Assembly: GCF_014905175.1 (NCBI RefSeq)
Contig: NC_057791.1
Coordinates: 24,094,537-24,158,536 of the forward strand
Direction of reading: 5' to 3'
DNA: 64,000 nt
Source: Aphidius gifuensis
Lineage: Eukaryota; Arthropoda; Insecta; Hymenoptera; Braconidae
In this document: piece after piece, positions 36,801-51,800 of the stretch
How positions within the stretch are numbered: position 1 is the first letter of the stretch
Layout of the letters: the number at the start of each line of letters is the position of its first letter
Made by a program: the position numbers and the translations under genes
Notes under the pieces: generated by a model
The model's input: the letters and a program-made list of their open reading frames with translations, nothing else
Told to the model about the DNA's origin: nothing
The model's database searches: none

Positions 36801-39800
36801 ACCCTCCATTTCTACTCTCGATCAAGTTTTCTCAGTATCAAATCACCACCCAGCTTGTTACACATTTTATATAAAATACTGTGTTTCTATATGAACCAGT
36901 GAATGAAAGATATCAACCGATAAGCATTTAGATTTTTTTTTTTAATTTATTTTTTTTTTGTTTGTTACAATTTTACCCTTTTGTTACGATTTTCCCTTTT
37001 TTTTTTTTTTTATTTCCCGTTTTGAAACGGTAAACAACATTTTACTGGGACAAAAGCAAATAAAGGGAAAAAAATAAATAAAAAAAAGGAAATTAGAGAG
37101 AAAATTAGTCCCATGAGAAATGTGTGTGTTTGAATGAATCAAAATTTTTTTTTTTTTAGGGTGTAGACAATGTTAAAATTGACTTCTATTAAATGTGTAA
37201 ATTATCGGTTTATTTTTGACGTGAAAAAAAAATTTATACAACTGCATTTTTTTTTTTTTTTGTGGCTAAAAAATTACTGTATTTTTTTCATTTTTCATTT
37301 TTTTTTTGATAATTAATTTGCTTGATAAATTAAATGTTTTGTGAATTTTTTTTTTTCGATTTTATTTGGTTTATTTTAAATAAAAGAAAATATTTATTTT
37401 TTTTTTTTTATTTTAAGTAAGTAATAAAATAAATAATTATTTATTTGAAATTAATTTGAGATAATTTGAAGTAATTTGATTATCGATTGCTTTGATTTTT
37501 TTTGATATTTTTATTTGAAAAAAAAAAAATAATCGTGATATGAGGTGGCAGTGACAGAAAGTAGATAAATTATAGTCAACACGTAGCGAGTCACCTAATG
37601 GTCAAGTAGGCAAGAGCTCTGCTGATAATCCTGCGGTCTCTAGTTCCAATACTATCATGGTCTGTAGCGTTGGAATGAAGATCCAATTTTATTTTCTCGA
37701 AATTATGAGGCAATGAATTGAATATATACATCATATAATGTCTTGATTTTCAATTTAGGACAAATACCCCCTGACATAAAACGAGTGAGGCAAAAACCTC
37801 CTTACTCGTTATACGGTAGGGAGTATTTGACCCAAACGCCAAATACTTTTTTTTTTTTAAATACTATATTTTTTAAATATATTTAAATCACCTTTTTTAT
37901 CACACATTTAAATTTGGACAAATAAATATTCTACTAGTATTACTGGCCAACTATATAAAATAAGCTCACCCGAAATACCATTTAAAAAAAAAATCCGAAT
38001 CTATTCTTAAAAATGCACGTTACAATGACTTAAATATATGAAAATTTTAATTGTCAATAATTTGAATAATTTTTTATAAATTTGAATAACTAACTATCAT
38101 TTCAAGACCACCAGTCCATACGAGAGCAGCGCTTGATGGTACAGCTGAATTACCATGTAACATTTGACCTCATCAACCAAACGTTTCAGCAACTCTATAT
38201 ATTATTTATTCTATTATTATTTCTTCATATTATCAAATATCTATATTTGTCATAAGTTTGATTCAAATGAATTATTCATCTATATTTTAATAATAACTCT
38301 ATGAAAAAAATTATAAACAAATTTTTAATTTTATAATAAAACCAATAATCAAACTCGATAAATTTAGAATAAAATTGATGTTAGTTGTTCTACAGTAATT
38401 TATAATCAATAATAAATTGATAAAAAATGTAAATAAATTGTATAAATTTATTTGAGGTATTAAAAATTTTTTTTTTTTAAAGGTGTACACAATGTTAAAA
38501 TTGACTTCTATTAAATGTGTAAATTATCGGTTGATTTTTGACGGGAAAAAAAAATTTATACGACTGGAATTTTTTTTTTTTTTGTGGCTAAAAAAATACT
38601 GTAATTTTTTCATTTTTTTTTTTTTTTTTTTGATAAATAATTTGATTGATAAATTGAATGTTTTGTGAATTTTTTTTTCGATTTTATTTAGTTTATTTTA
38701 AATAAAAGAAAATATTTATTTTTTTTTTTTTAATTTAAAGTAATTAATAATATAAATAATTATTGATTTGAAATTAATTTGAGATAATTTGAAGTAATTT
38801 GATGACTTTGATTTTTTTCTGCACAACTTTTTATTAATAAACAAGTTCATTACAAAAATCCTACATGAAACTGTACACAACATTAAATCAACACGCAAAG
38901 TTCTACATATATATACATCGTTTAATTAACACAAAAATATTTTATTTAACACCAATATAATTACACAAAAAATTTAATTTCAACACGTATTTTATCCACA
39001 ATTATGTAGAACAATTTTTTTTCCACGTAAATATTTTACAAAAATAAAATTTCACATTAATAAAGACTTCAACACGATAAATTAAACACGCAAAGTTCGA
39101 CACAATAAATTCAACACGTTTATTTAAACACGTATTTTTATACACTGTTTTTGGTCGACACATATTTTTATACACTGTTTTTGGTCGACAATGTTTATAA
39201 TTATTATTTAATTTCAAGTATTAAAATATTATTTATATATTTAATTCAACACGTATTTTCATAATAATGTTTTGTGACAATATTTTTACACATCGTTTTA
39301 GTTCAACACGTATTTATAAAATGCATCAACCAGTAATGATCAACACGAATTATTTTAGGTCTTACTATTTTTAGATTTTCAAGACGATAAATATGACGTT
39401 TTAATTAGGTTAAATAATTTTTTAAATTTTTTTTAATAATTGAATAATTTTAAACCAAAACAAAAATTATTCAATTATAGTTAATTTTTAAATAAATCAT
39501 TAACCAATTTACTGCGTTTGCCATTTATATGTAAAAGTACATTTGATAAGTTATTAATAATTTATAAAATTTTCTTTTGGAATTATTTTTGACCAAAACA
39601 TTGTATAAAAAATATGTGTCCCAAAACAGTGAATAAAAATACGTATTGAACTAAAACAGTTTTTAATTTTTTTTTAAATAAATGTTATAAATTTTTGTAA
39701 AAATAAAAATTTCCGTTTTGAAACGGTAAACAACATTTTACTGGGACAAAAGCAAATAAAGGGAAAAAATAAATAAAAAAAAGGAAATTAGAGAGAAAAT

Positions 39801-42800
39801 TAGTCCCATGAGAAATGTGTGTGTTTGAATGAATCAAAATTTTTTTTTTTTTTAGGGTGTAGACAATGTTAAAATTGACATCTATTAAATGTGTAAATTA
39901 TCGGTTGATTTTTGACGTGAAAAAAAAACTTATACAACTGTATTTTTTTTTGTTTTTGGGGCTAAAAAATTACTGTATTTTTTTCATTTTTTTTTTTTTT
40001 TTTTGATAATGAATTTGATTGATAAATTGAATGTTTTGTGAATTTTTTTTTTTCGATTTTATTTGGTTTATTTTAAATAAAAGAAAATATTTATTTTTTT
40101 TTTTTTTAATTTAAAGTAAGTAATAATATAAATAATTATTGATTTGAAATTAATTTGAGATAATTTGAAGTAATTTGATTATCGATTGTTTTGATTTTTT
40201 TTGATATTTTTATTTGAAAAAAAAAAATAATCGTGATATGAGGTGGCAGTGACAGAAAGTAGATAAAGTATAGTCAACACGTAGCGAGTCACCTAATGGT
40301 CAAGTAGGCAAGAGCTCTGCTGATAATCCTGCGGTCGCTAGTTCCAATACTATCATGGTCTGTAGCGTTGGAATGAAGATCCAATTTTATTTTCTCGAAA
40401 TTATGAGGCAATGAATTGAATATATACATCATATATGTCTTGATTTTCAATTTAGGACAAATACCCCCTGACATAAAACGAGTGAGGCAAAAACCTCCTT
40501 ACTCGTTATACGGTAGGGAGTATTTGACCCAAACGCCAAATACTTTTTTTTTTTTAAATACTATATTTTTTAAATATATTTAAATCACCTTTTTTATCAC
40601 ACATTTAAATTTGGACAAATAAATATTCTACTAGTATTACTGGCCAACTATATAAAATAAGCTCACCCGAAATACCATTTTAAAAAAAAATCCGAATCTA
40701 TTCTTAAAAATGCACGTTACAATGACTTAAATATATGAAAATTTTAATTGTCAATAATTTGAATAATTTTTTATAAATTTGAATAACTAACTATCATTTC
40801 AAGACCACCAGTCCATACGAGAGCAGCGCTTGATGGTACAGCTGAATTACCATGTAACATTTGACCTCATCAACCAAACGTTTCAGCAATTCTATATATT
40901 ATTTATTCTATTATTATTTCTTTATATTATCAAATATCTATATTTGTCATAAGTTTGATTCAAATAAATTATTCATCTATATTTTAATAATAACTCTATG
41001 AAAAAAATAATAAACAAATTTTTAATTTTATAATAAAACCAATAATCAAACTCGATAAATTTAGAATAAAATTGATGTTAGTTGTTCTACAGTAATTTAT
41101 AATCAATAATAAATTGATAAAAAATGTAAATAAATTGTATAAATTTATTTGAGGTATTAAAAATTTTTTTTTTTTAAAGGTGTACACAATGTTAAAATTG
41201 ACTTCTATTAAATGTGTAAATTATCGGTTGATTTTTGACGGGAAAAAAAAATTTATACGACTGTAATTTTTTTTTTTTTGTGGCTAAAAAAATACTGTAA
41301 TTTTTTCATTTTTTTTTTTTTTTCGATAAATAATTTGATTGATAAATTGAATGTTTTGTGAATTTTTTTTTCGATTTTATTTAGTTTATTTTAAATAAAA
41401 GAAAATATTTATTTTTTTTTTTTTTAATTTAAAGTAATTAATAATATAAATAATTATTGATTTGAAATTAATTTGAGATATTTTAAAGTAATTTGATTAT
41501 CGATTGCTTTGATTCTTTTTGATATTTTTATTTAAAAAAAATTTAATAATCGTGATATGAGGTGGCACTGACTTAAAATAGATAAATTATAGTAAATAAG
41601 TAACGAGTCACCTAATGGTCAAGTGGGCAACATCTCTGCCTACTATGCTTGAGGTCTCAAGTTCGAATTCATCGTCAGGAACACTTCTGTTACATGATTA
41701 TTCTCTATGTGAAACATGTGTAGAATTTGAATAGACTCCTAATTATATCAATGCTGCCAGTTTGTGGATAAATACTCCCTGACATAAAACGAGTGAGACA
41801 AAAATCTCCTTACTCGTTTTACGCTCGGAAGTATTTGCCCCAAACGCCAAATAATTTATTTTTTTTTTTAAATACTATATTTTTTACATATATTTAATTA
41901 ACCTTTTTTATCACACATTGAAATTTGGACAAATAAATATTCCACTAATATTACTGCCCAACTATATAAAATAAGCTCACCCAAAAATACCATTTAAAAA
42001 TAAAATCTAAATCTATTCTTAAAAATGCACGTTACAATGACTTAAATACTTATATGAAATTTTTATTGTAAATAATTTGAATAATTTTTTATAAATTTAA
42101 ATAACTAATTATCATTTCAGGACCACCAGTCCAGACGAGAGCAGTGCTTGATGGTACAGCTGAATTACCATGTAACGTTCGACTTCATCAACTAAACGAT
42201 TCGACAATTCTATATATTATTTATTCTATTATTATTTCTTTATATTATTAAATATCTATATTTGACATAAGTTTGATTTAAATAAATTATCCATCTATAT
42301 TTTAATAATAACTTTATGGAAAAAATAATAAACGAATTTAATTTTAATTTAATTTTATAATAAAACCAATAATTAAACTCGATAAATTTAGAATAAAATT
42401 GGTGTTAGTTGTTCTACAGTAATTTATAATAATAATAAATTGATAAAAAATATAAATAAATTGTATAAATTTATTTGAGGTATTAATAAATTTTTTTTCT
42501 TTTTAGGGTGTAGACAATGTTACAATTGACTTCTATCAAATGTGTAAATTATAGGTTGATTATTGACGTGGAAAAAAAATTTTTTATAGAACTGCATTTT
42601 TTTTTTTTGTGGCTAAAAAATTACTGTTTTTTTTCATTTTTTTTTTGATAATTAATTTGATAGATAAATTAAATGTTTTATCAATTTTTTTTCGATTTTA
42701 TTTAGCTTATTTTAAGTAAAAGAAAATATTTATTTTTTTTTTTTGAATTTAAAGTACTCGCTTTTGTTGAAATCTCACTTAAGCCGATCGCCGTTTCCAT

Positions 42801-45800
42801 CTTGTTGAAAATGTTTTTTTTTTTTCCTTCCATTCCCGAAAACCAAAGCAACAATATATTTTCTTTTTTATATTTATTTTTATTATATCCCTTCATTTAA
42901 TCGAATTTGTTTATTAATCCAATTTTTTATTTCTTTTCATTTCTTTTGTCATTTTTATTACGTCATTTTCTTTATTTTTTCTTTTCTTCAATTTTATATC
43001 TGATTGTTTTTTTTTTTATATTTCTACTGTCGATATCGTGAAGACTAATGTATACAATTATAACTTTTTGTACTGAAATAATGAAAAATAAATAAATAAA
43101 ACTTTTTTTTATAAAATACAATATATAACTGAACAAAAATTCAATTTTTTTTTTTTTCAAATTACATCAATCAGTTATGCTGTCTCGGATAAAAAAATTT
43201 TAAATTAAAAAAAAAAAAAGCTCATCTACTTCTCTACTTCAATTTTTAAGTAATTAATTATTTATTATTCTTTGGATTTATTTATTCCATCAAATTAATA
43301 ATATATCAATCGACAAAAAATTTGTAAAGTAAATTTACTAAAAAAATTTAAAACTTTATATTTTCAATAATTAAAAAAATTATATATACATATATTTTTA
43401 ATAAAATAATTTAACTAATAAATAAACACATATTATTATTGATAAACAAACACCATAAATATATTTTTAACATAAAAATTTTTAAATTTATATTATTTAT
43501 TAAAAAAAAATCCTCAAATTTAAAATATTTTTAATTTTTTTATTCTTCATTTTGTTATATATAAAAAAAAAAAAATATATATAAAAAATAGATTAGAGTT
43601 TAATTTCACATTAATCATTAACACTGTCTGGAATAATAAATTAACCCCCCTCCTTCCCCCCACATCGTTAAAGAATAAAATTTCAAATTAAAAATCCATA
43701 AAATAATTTTTTAATACATCTTTTTTATTCTCCAATAAATTACATATTATTTGAAATAAAAATCAATAGACACTTGTTATTTAATTAATTATAAATAAAG
43801 CTAAAAATAAATGGTATATCAATAAAATATAAAAATGTCTAGATAGAATATAAGTATATGTGAATTTTTTTAAAAAAAAAAAAGAAATAATTATACAGAG
43901 ACAAGAATATTTATTCACATCTTAATAAATAATAAACTTGACCCAAAATTATCTTAAGCTATTTATAAATATTTATATCAAGTGTTTATATTAATAAATA
44001 TATATATAGGGGTTTTTATGTAGAGCCACCCTCTTTGGTGAACACTTGTCGTAGTCGTTGCTTGCGGACACGATACTGCGTCATCAAGTAATTATTCAAA
44101 ACAGGTATGTCGTTTAATATATATCTATATTGAATTCGCGTGTAGTGGGTTTATTCATATACACAACTATAAGCACAATTATACATCTCCTTTGTACATG
44201 CATATATTTATAATACATATTCAACTATTGCTTGCGGTAAATGTTTGATAGTGACAAACACATTTGCCTGATTATCACCCGCTTGAATAAACTCTTATTA
44301 TGCGACAATTATTATTTTATTATTGTTAAAATTATTTGTCAGTTTGTCGATGCACATGTCATTTTTAATAACAATTATTATCATTGTTATATAATAATTA
44401 TTATAACGTGCATAATTGAATGAATGGAAAATATTTTTGTATGGATTTTTAATTTTTTTTAATAGATATTTGTAATAGAATAATTAATTATTGATTATTA
44501 ATAATAATGTGGGTTTATTTGTTAAATTATTTCAATGAAAATAAAGGTATACATGGTCTATGTAGTTTTTTTTTTTTTTTAATTATTAATTACTATTATT
44601 GATGGGATAAAATTTCAAAGATAATCAAAATTTTTTGTATTGAAATTTTTTTTTTTTTTTTTGTCATTTGATGTATTATTTATTTAATGAAATGGATTTT
44701 TAAAAAATTAGTGAAAATTAAGTAATTATAAATTGAAATAAAATAGTTGTTTGGTAATTTTTTTTTCCAAATGAAATTTGATATTTTTTAAAATGATTTA
44801 TTTTGGGGATATATTATTATTTCTATTTTATTTAATTGACTTAAGTGATTTTAAAAAAATTGTCAATCATTGAAGCTTTTAATTTTTAATTTATATTAAA
44901 ATGTTTTTCATTGTGTATATTATTATTTAATTTTTCAGTAAAACTTTTATTATAAACTTTTTTTAAAAAAAATATAAAAATGCTTTAAATTGTTTGAGCT
45001 CTTTTATGTTTTTTTATTGTAACAAGAGTTGAAAAAAAATTATACATTGTAAGAAAATAATTGGAATTTACGGTGAAAAAAAAAAAGTTCTCACCTGTGA
45101 CATGCAAAAACAATTACAATTATCGTCAAGTTAAAATAAAATAATAATGATAACAATAGTAAGAGAAAAACAATTGTCATCACGCTCAGAATCAGAGGTA
45201 ATTGGTGTTAAAAAAAAAGATAATTAAAATAAAAAATGAATGAATAAAAACATTGCGTGATTACCAAGTGACTTAAGTCTGCTTATTTTCTCTCTTCACT
45301 ATAATCATTATTATAATTATATTTAATTTTCATAATGACCTTGTTTGCATTGTTATTAAATTGTTCATAGTCATTCTTAAAATTACACAAATATTTTATA
45401 TATTTCTTTCAATTTTTATCACAATATCTTAACGAATTATTTTGTAAAAAAACAAACTGATGAAAATAAAAATAATATACAGAAATATTATCACAATTGA
45501 ACAAGGAGTTTACTAAATTTATTTTTAATTTTGTAACAATAATTTAATGAACGAAAATAAATATAATATCGACTTAAATTTGAGTCGAATAACTATCCAA
45601 CTGTTTTAACTTTTAATTGTCAAATGAACAAGTAGTTTATAAATTTATTACGAAATACATCGTAGAAATATTATTGTCAAGTATTCATTGATTATATTAA
45701 ATTTTTTTTTTAATCTAATATTTATAATATTTAATTTGTGTAAATTTATATTTAAATCAATTTCTTTTTTTGGGTTGGATGTTTAAATAATGATATTTTT

Positions 45801-48800
45801 ATTTTATCTATATCAAGATGAAAATTAATGTCGAGTTTTTATTTCTAATCTCGCGCTGACATGGAAAATTGCTTTAAAAAAAATTAATTAATTACAGAAT
45901 CAACTAAACACAAGTTTGAATGATGAGAAAAAAAAAACAACTAAATAATTATTGATGGCAAAAAAAAAATTAATTTGTCACTAAGATAAAAATATTTTTT
46001 TTTATTATCATATTAATATTATATTTACGAATTTCAAAGGAGTAAAAATAAAATTTAATAAATGTTTATTTATTTAAAATTAATTTGAGTTAATTTGGAG
46101 TAATTGATTATAAATTGTTTTGACTCATTTTGAGATTTTTATTTAAGAAGAAATAATCGTGATAAGAGGTGGCGATAACAGAAAGTAAATAAATTATAGT
46201 CGATAAGTAACGAGCTACCTAATGGTCAAGTAGGTAAAAGCTCTGCCTACTGTGCTTAAGGTCTCGAGTTCGAATCCTAACATAGCCAAACCCTTAGAAG
46301 TCTGTGGTATCTCATTTCTTCACTGGAGCAGTATATATAAGTACTAAGCAGTAAATAATAAGTACTATTTCATAATGTAGATTGAATGCGAGTTTGGGAC
46401 AAATACCCCTGACATAAAACGAGTGAGGCAATAACACCCTTACTCGTTTTACGCTAGGAAGTATTTGACCTAAACACCAAATACTTTTTTTTTTGTTAAA
46501 TACTATATTTTTTACATATATTTAAATCACCTTCTTTATCACTCATTTAAATTTGGACAGACATAATTTTGAATTTCATTTTCTAAACAGCCTAAATATT
46601 TCTTCAACATAATTTACATTTATTAAAATACAAACGTATATTTTCCACAAAAGAATATGATTTAAAGCTCTCTCCAAATGTCTAAATACCCAAAAACATT
46701 CAACAAAAACTAAATTGGGCTAATCAATTATAATTCGTTTCAACTCCTATTGGTATTTTTATTCTCTTTTTATTTCATTTGTGAAATTCTTCAAGTATTC
46801 TCCTCTAAAAATTTTCAATAATATTACTGTAAAAATTAATTTTCTACTTTCATTACATAAATATATCTTGTGAAAATTTTATTTCCAACCAATTGCTTTT
46901 TTTTTGTTGGATGATTATGAATAATGATATCTATATTTTATTTAGATCGAAGTAAAAATTAATGTCGAGTTTTGATTTCCGATCTCGGGCTAACATTGAA
47001 AATTGCTTCAAAAAAAAATTAATTAACCACAGGCTCAACCAAACGCAAAATTTAATGATTTGAAAAAAAAAAAAAAACAACTAGATAATTATTAATTTCA
47101 AAAAAAAATTAATTTGCTACTATTAACGAAATAAAAATATTTTTTTTATTATCATATTAATATTATATTTACAAATTTCAAAGAAGTTTAAATAATTATT
47201 TATTTAAAATTAATTCGAGTTAATTTGGAGTAATTGATTATAAATTGTTTTGACTCTTTTTGATATTTTTATTTGAGAAAAAAAAAAATATGGCGATAAG
47301 AGGTGGCAGTGACAGAAAGTAGATAAATTAAAGTCAACAAATAACGAGTCACCTAATGGTCAAGTAGGCAAGACTTCTGCCTACTACTCTTGAAGTCTCT
47401 AGATCAAATCCCGAGCCACCGAAAGTTATACTTTGTCTAATCTCAATTTTATTATTTGGAAAGGTTCGTTTGAAGCATACCACATTTATCCAACAATTCC
47501 ACAACACCGTCAATGTCGCTTCAGTTTAGGACAAATACCCCCTGACGTAAAACGAGTGAGGCAGAGAAATCCTTACTCGTTATACGCTAGGAAGTATTTG
47601 ACCCAAACACCAATCACTTTTTTTTTTTTTTTTAACACTATATTTTTTACATATATTTAAATCAGTTTTTTTATCACACATTTAAATTTGGACAAATAAT
47701 TATTCCACTAATATTACTGCCCAACTATACAAAACGACTGTATAATATAAGCTCACCTAAAAATACCATTTAAAAAAAAAAATCCAAATCTATTCTTAAA
47801 AATGCACGACTTAAATATATGAAAATTTTAATTGTCAATAATTTTCTATAAATTTCAATAATAATTTCAGGACCACAGGTCCAGACGAGAGCAGTGCTTG
47901 ATGGTACAGCTGAATTACCATGTGACATTCGACCTCCTTAACCAAACGATTCAGCAATTCTATATATTATTTGTTCTATTATTATTTCTTTATATTATTA
48001 AATATCTATGTTTGACATAAGTTTGATTAAAATAAATTATTCATCTATTTTAATAATAACTTTATGAAAAAAATAATAAACGAATTTTTAATTTTATAAT
48101 AAAACAAATAATTAAACTCGATAAATTTTGAATGTACTTGATGTTAGTTATTCTACAGTAATTTATAATCAATAATAAATTGATAAAAAATGTAAATAAA
48201 TTGTATAAATTTATTTGAGGTATTAAATAAATTTAGTGGTATACACAAGTAAGTATCTCGGTCAGTGGTATAACCAAAATAGATATATATGCACGTTTAC
48301 CTTAGTTTTATATAAACATATATCAACGCAAATTAAACATGCTCATCAAGTGTACCAACAAATACCACTAAAATATTTGAAGCTATATATTTATATACTC
48401 CATTATATACAATACATTTTATCACACAAATTACTAAAATATATTTCTCATATTATTACTATATTTATCATTATTATTTATAATATTTAAAATATATTCC
48501 GCTGGATAACAATATTGAGGTTTTATCTAAAAATTTCATAAAATTTTAGTTTAGAAATATTTTTTTTTGAAGTGAAATCAATCGTCGAAATTATGGAATT
48601 TCTACTATTGATTTTGAAAAATTAAAATTGCAAAATAATTAAAATTAATTTATGGATAATAATACTCCAATATTGTTTAAATATTAAATTTCATTTTTTA
48701 AATATTTTTAATGATTGTATAAATTTCCCCCTCATTCTTTTATGTACAATTTAAAAAAATAATTTACTCTTCTATGTTCTGTGTAAATGTCTCCGTTTTT

Positions 48801-51800
48801 TAAACTCTTTTTTCTAAAATTATTTCCAAACTAAGCAGTCGATTATTATAATTATTATTATTAAATTTAGAGAAGCAAAGTTACCAGTCAACTCCAGGTA
48901 TATACAGATATATGCTTAAATATTACGAAGGGATAAAACGACAAAACTCAACGACAGTGTCATGGATCACAAAACTTGTAACTCAGAGACACACATGATA
49001 TGCTTGGCTGGGCGAAAAATCGTAAATGTTTATATACCACAAGACATGTATATATGTATATATTAGATACATGATTATATGAATAAATTTATATACCAGT
49101 TGAATTTTAGTTAAATCAAATTTTCAGTAAAATATTTATTTTTCATACTTGTTGATTTTATACTCAGAGTATTGAAATCAATTTAATTTCTTTTATTTTT
49201 TTTTCAATAGAAAAATACTGGAAATTTTTTCTATAATTAAAAAATAAATTGATATGGGAAATGATGTATTTTATTTTTTCATTATGATTAAATTTCATTT
49301 TAAAATTTTATTTGTAATTCAAATATTTAAGCTACTTAAGGGTGAATTTATAATATAAATTTTTTTATTAATATTAATGTCATGTTTTTTTTTATTAATT
49401 ATTTGAGTGGTTCGTGTAATTGATGAACATGTGGGTCAAGGTTTTATTGATTAATAATTACATAATTTTATTCAATGGAATAAAATTTATTATAATTATT
49501 AAAAATTGTATTATTTAAAAAAAATTTTCATCTTTATTTTAAGTACTTTTTAAATATTTAAATTGATCAATTGAATTTTAATTTAGGATCAAATTTTAAT
49601 TGCTAAAATTTGGTGAATAAATAATTTTTTAAAATCATTATCTCTATAATCTCACTGAAGAAAAAAAATTATTTTATACTCTTCTTATTGATTTTAGTAT
49701 TGAATATTAAAAATTAAATTTTATTAATTCATTTAAATACTTTTATTGTTTTTTTTTTTTTGAAACAAGTTATGGTATTTGAAATTCGATACATATATTT
49801 TAACTATTTTTTGAATAGTAAAATGTATAAAATTTTATACATAGAATAAAATAAATTTTCAAGTACTAGAATTGGTCAAATTAATTTTATTCTCAATTCT
49901 AAATACTAAAATATATCGAGTGAATATAAAATTTTATTATCTATTAATTGAATAATTTTTTAAAATTGAATTAACAAGTGTTCTATTGAATAAAAATAAT
50001 TTTAAAAATAATTTAACATTAAAAATCAGTTAAAAATTGAATAATAAAATAAAAATAAAATAAAATTGTTTAATTTTTTTTTAATTCTATAATAAATGAA
50101 ATTAAATAATTACATTATTTATTGGATTATAAATTTGTAAATTTAAATTTACAGTGCCAAAGAATTGAATAGAAAAAAAATGTTTTATTAATAAAAATCA
50201 GTTTGAATTTATGAAAATAAATGAGTTTACTGAGAACTCAGGTGCACTTGTGTCCCTTGAAATATCTTTGATATACATAAGCACTCTGTATGTTCAATCT
50301 ACAAACGGTCTGAAGATTTATAAAATTATTATAATGCAGGATAGCATGTGCATTTAAAAGACTAAATAAAAATTTTATTTTCATCTTCAGGTTTGACGAC
50401 GAACCGGTCAATCTTCTCACACGGCTTCACATTATTTTTTTTCCTTTATTTTTTATTCTTCGTCTTCTTTATCGTAATATCGTGATGAAAAAAAAAATTA
50501 TATAAAACATTAAAGAAGGCAAATAACAAGGTTCGAAAAGAAAAGAAAAAAATAATATATATGATGATACCTGAGGCAAGAAACAAGCAAAAAAAATAAT
50601 AATAACAAGGTGAGTAAAATAAAAATTCTCCAATGGCTACTGGCGAATATTCGACGAAGAGATTTTCAAGTAATATAACCAAGTGAGAGAATATAAAGGT
50701 CGAAGGAAAAAGATGCGTCGAAATGATTGCCTCGCGGGAAGGTGATGCGAAAAAGAGAGGAAAAATTTTGCGATAAATTGAAGCAAAAAAAAAAGTAAAT
50801 AAAATGAAATCGAAAGAAAAAAATATTAAGAGAAAGAGAGAGAGGGCGTAAAAAATTACTCTCGTGATGAGATAAGACAAAAAAAAATAAAAAGTGGGTA
50901 AATGAGTTGGCCATGAACGATTTTGGTTGTTTGAAAAAAAATTCTTGCAATTTTTTTTCCAACAGGAATTAAGAAAACGTAAAAAAAAAACAGATAAAAA
51001 GATACAGCTCTATCAAAATAAGTAAACAACAGTATTGCTGTGGTAAAATAAAAATGTGATAATGACAGATAAGTAATTTTATTTTTAAATTTACTTTTTA
51101 AACAACTTTTTTTTTATTATTTTTTTTCCCACTATATTTAAAGTTTTTCAATAAATTTAAATGAAGTAATATTGAAACAAAAAAAAAACACATACACGGT
51201 ATTTTTAAAAGCGTTTTTTTCTATTTTATTTTAATTGAATAAAAATTTTTTTAATCATTCGGAGGATTGACTGATAATTGAACGTTGATTGGCAAATGAA
51301 AATAAAGATTATAGACAAAGACAATAGCCTGGTCGACCATTAGACAAAAGAAGGATAATCCTTTTATATATAATTTTTTTTTTTTTGCTTTTTATTTTAC
51401 TATTTGTATAGGAAGAAAAATCAATAGTGGGCGTAAACTTTAATACAGACAAAATCTAAGGGAGTCTGGTGGTTTTAGTCACATAGTTTGTGGAGCGAAA
51501 CTGAATCGCGATTGAGGCTAGCATTGAAAATGGAATTTATAGATAAAAAAAAATAAAAAATTAAGGGAATAAACGATCGTGACCTTTGGTTGATCCCCTT
51601 AAGATTTACTTCTTTGTCAATATAATCAAGACAATGCTATGGTTTAACAATCGCATGGTCAAATCAGTTGAACATTGAGTACGTGAATGAGACATTTAAT
51701 TCTTCCGGACAATAAATATATATTTATCAATTTTTTTTATTTTTATTCTTTTGGTTCATCATTGAACCAAATGCCACATTGATGTATTTTTTTTCTGCTT

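Larger units (their letters stand above)
37014..38803. repeat. 1.8-kb segmental duplication, copy 1
   Basis: Nearly identical to 39711-41496 from the shared GTTTTGAAACGGTAAACAAC to GAAGTAATTTGAT, apart from small differences in T-run length and scattered substitutions. It contains a ~350-bp T-rich module starting GGTGTAGACAATG, a tRNA-head unit (copy B), an Ig-exon fragment and a second T-rich module. Confidence 0.85.
39711..41496. repeat. 1.8-kb segmental duplication, copy 2
   Basis: Partner of 37014-38803, about 2.7 kb away in the same orientation. It carries tRNA-head unit copy C with the same variable core as copy B. It is followed directly by a further related unit (copy D). Confidence 0.85.

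Noticed and set aside
50446..50962. Overlapping 98- and 144-codon Phe-rich minus-strand frames
   Set aside because: They are translations of purine-rich plus-strand sequence, with no domain, and lie deep in an intron of another gene.
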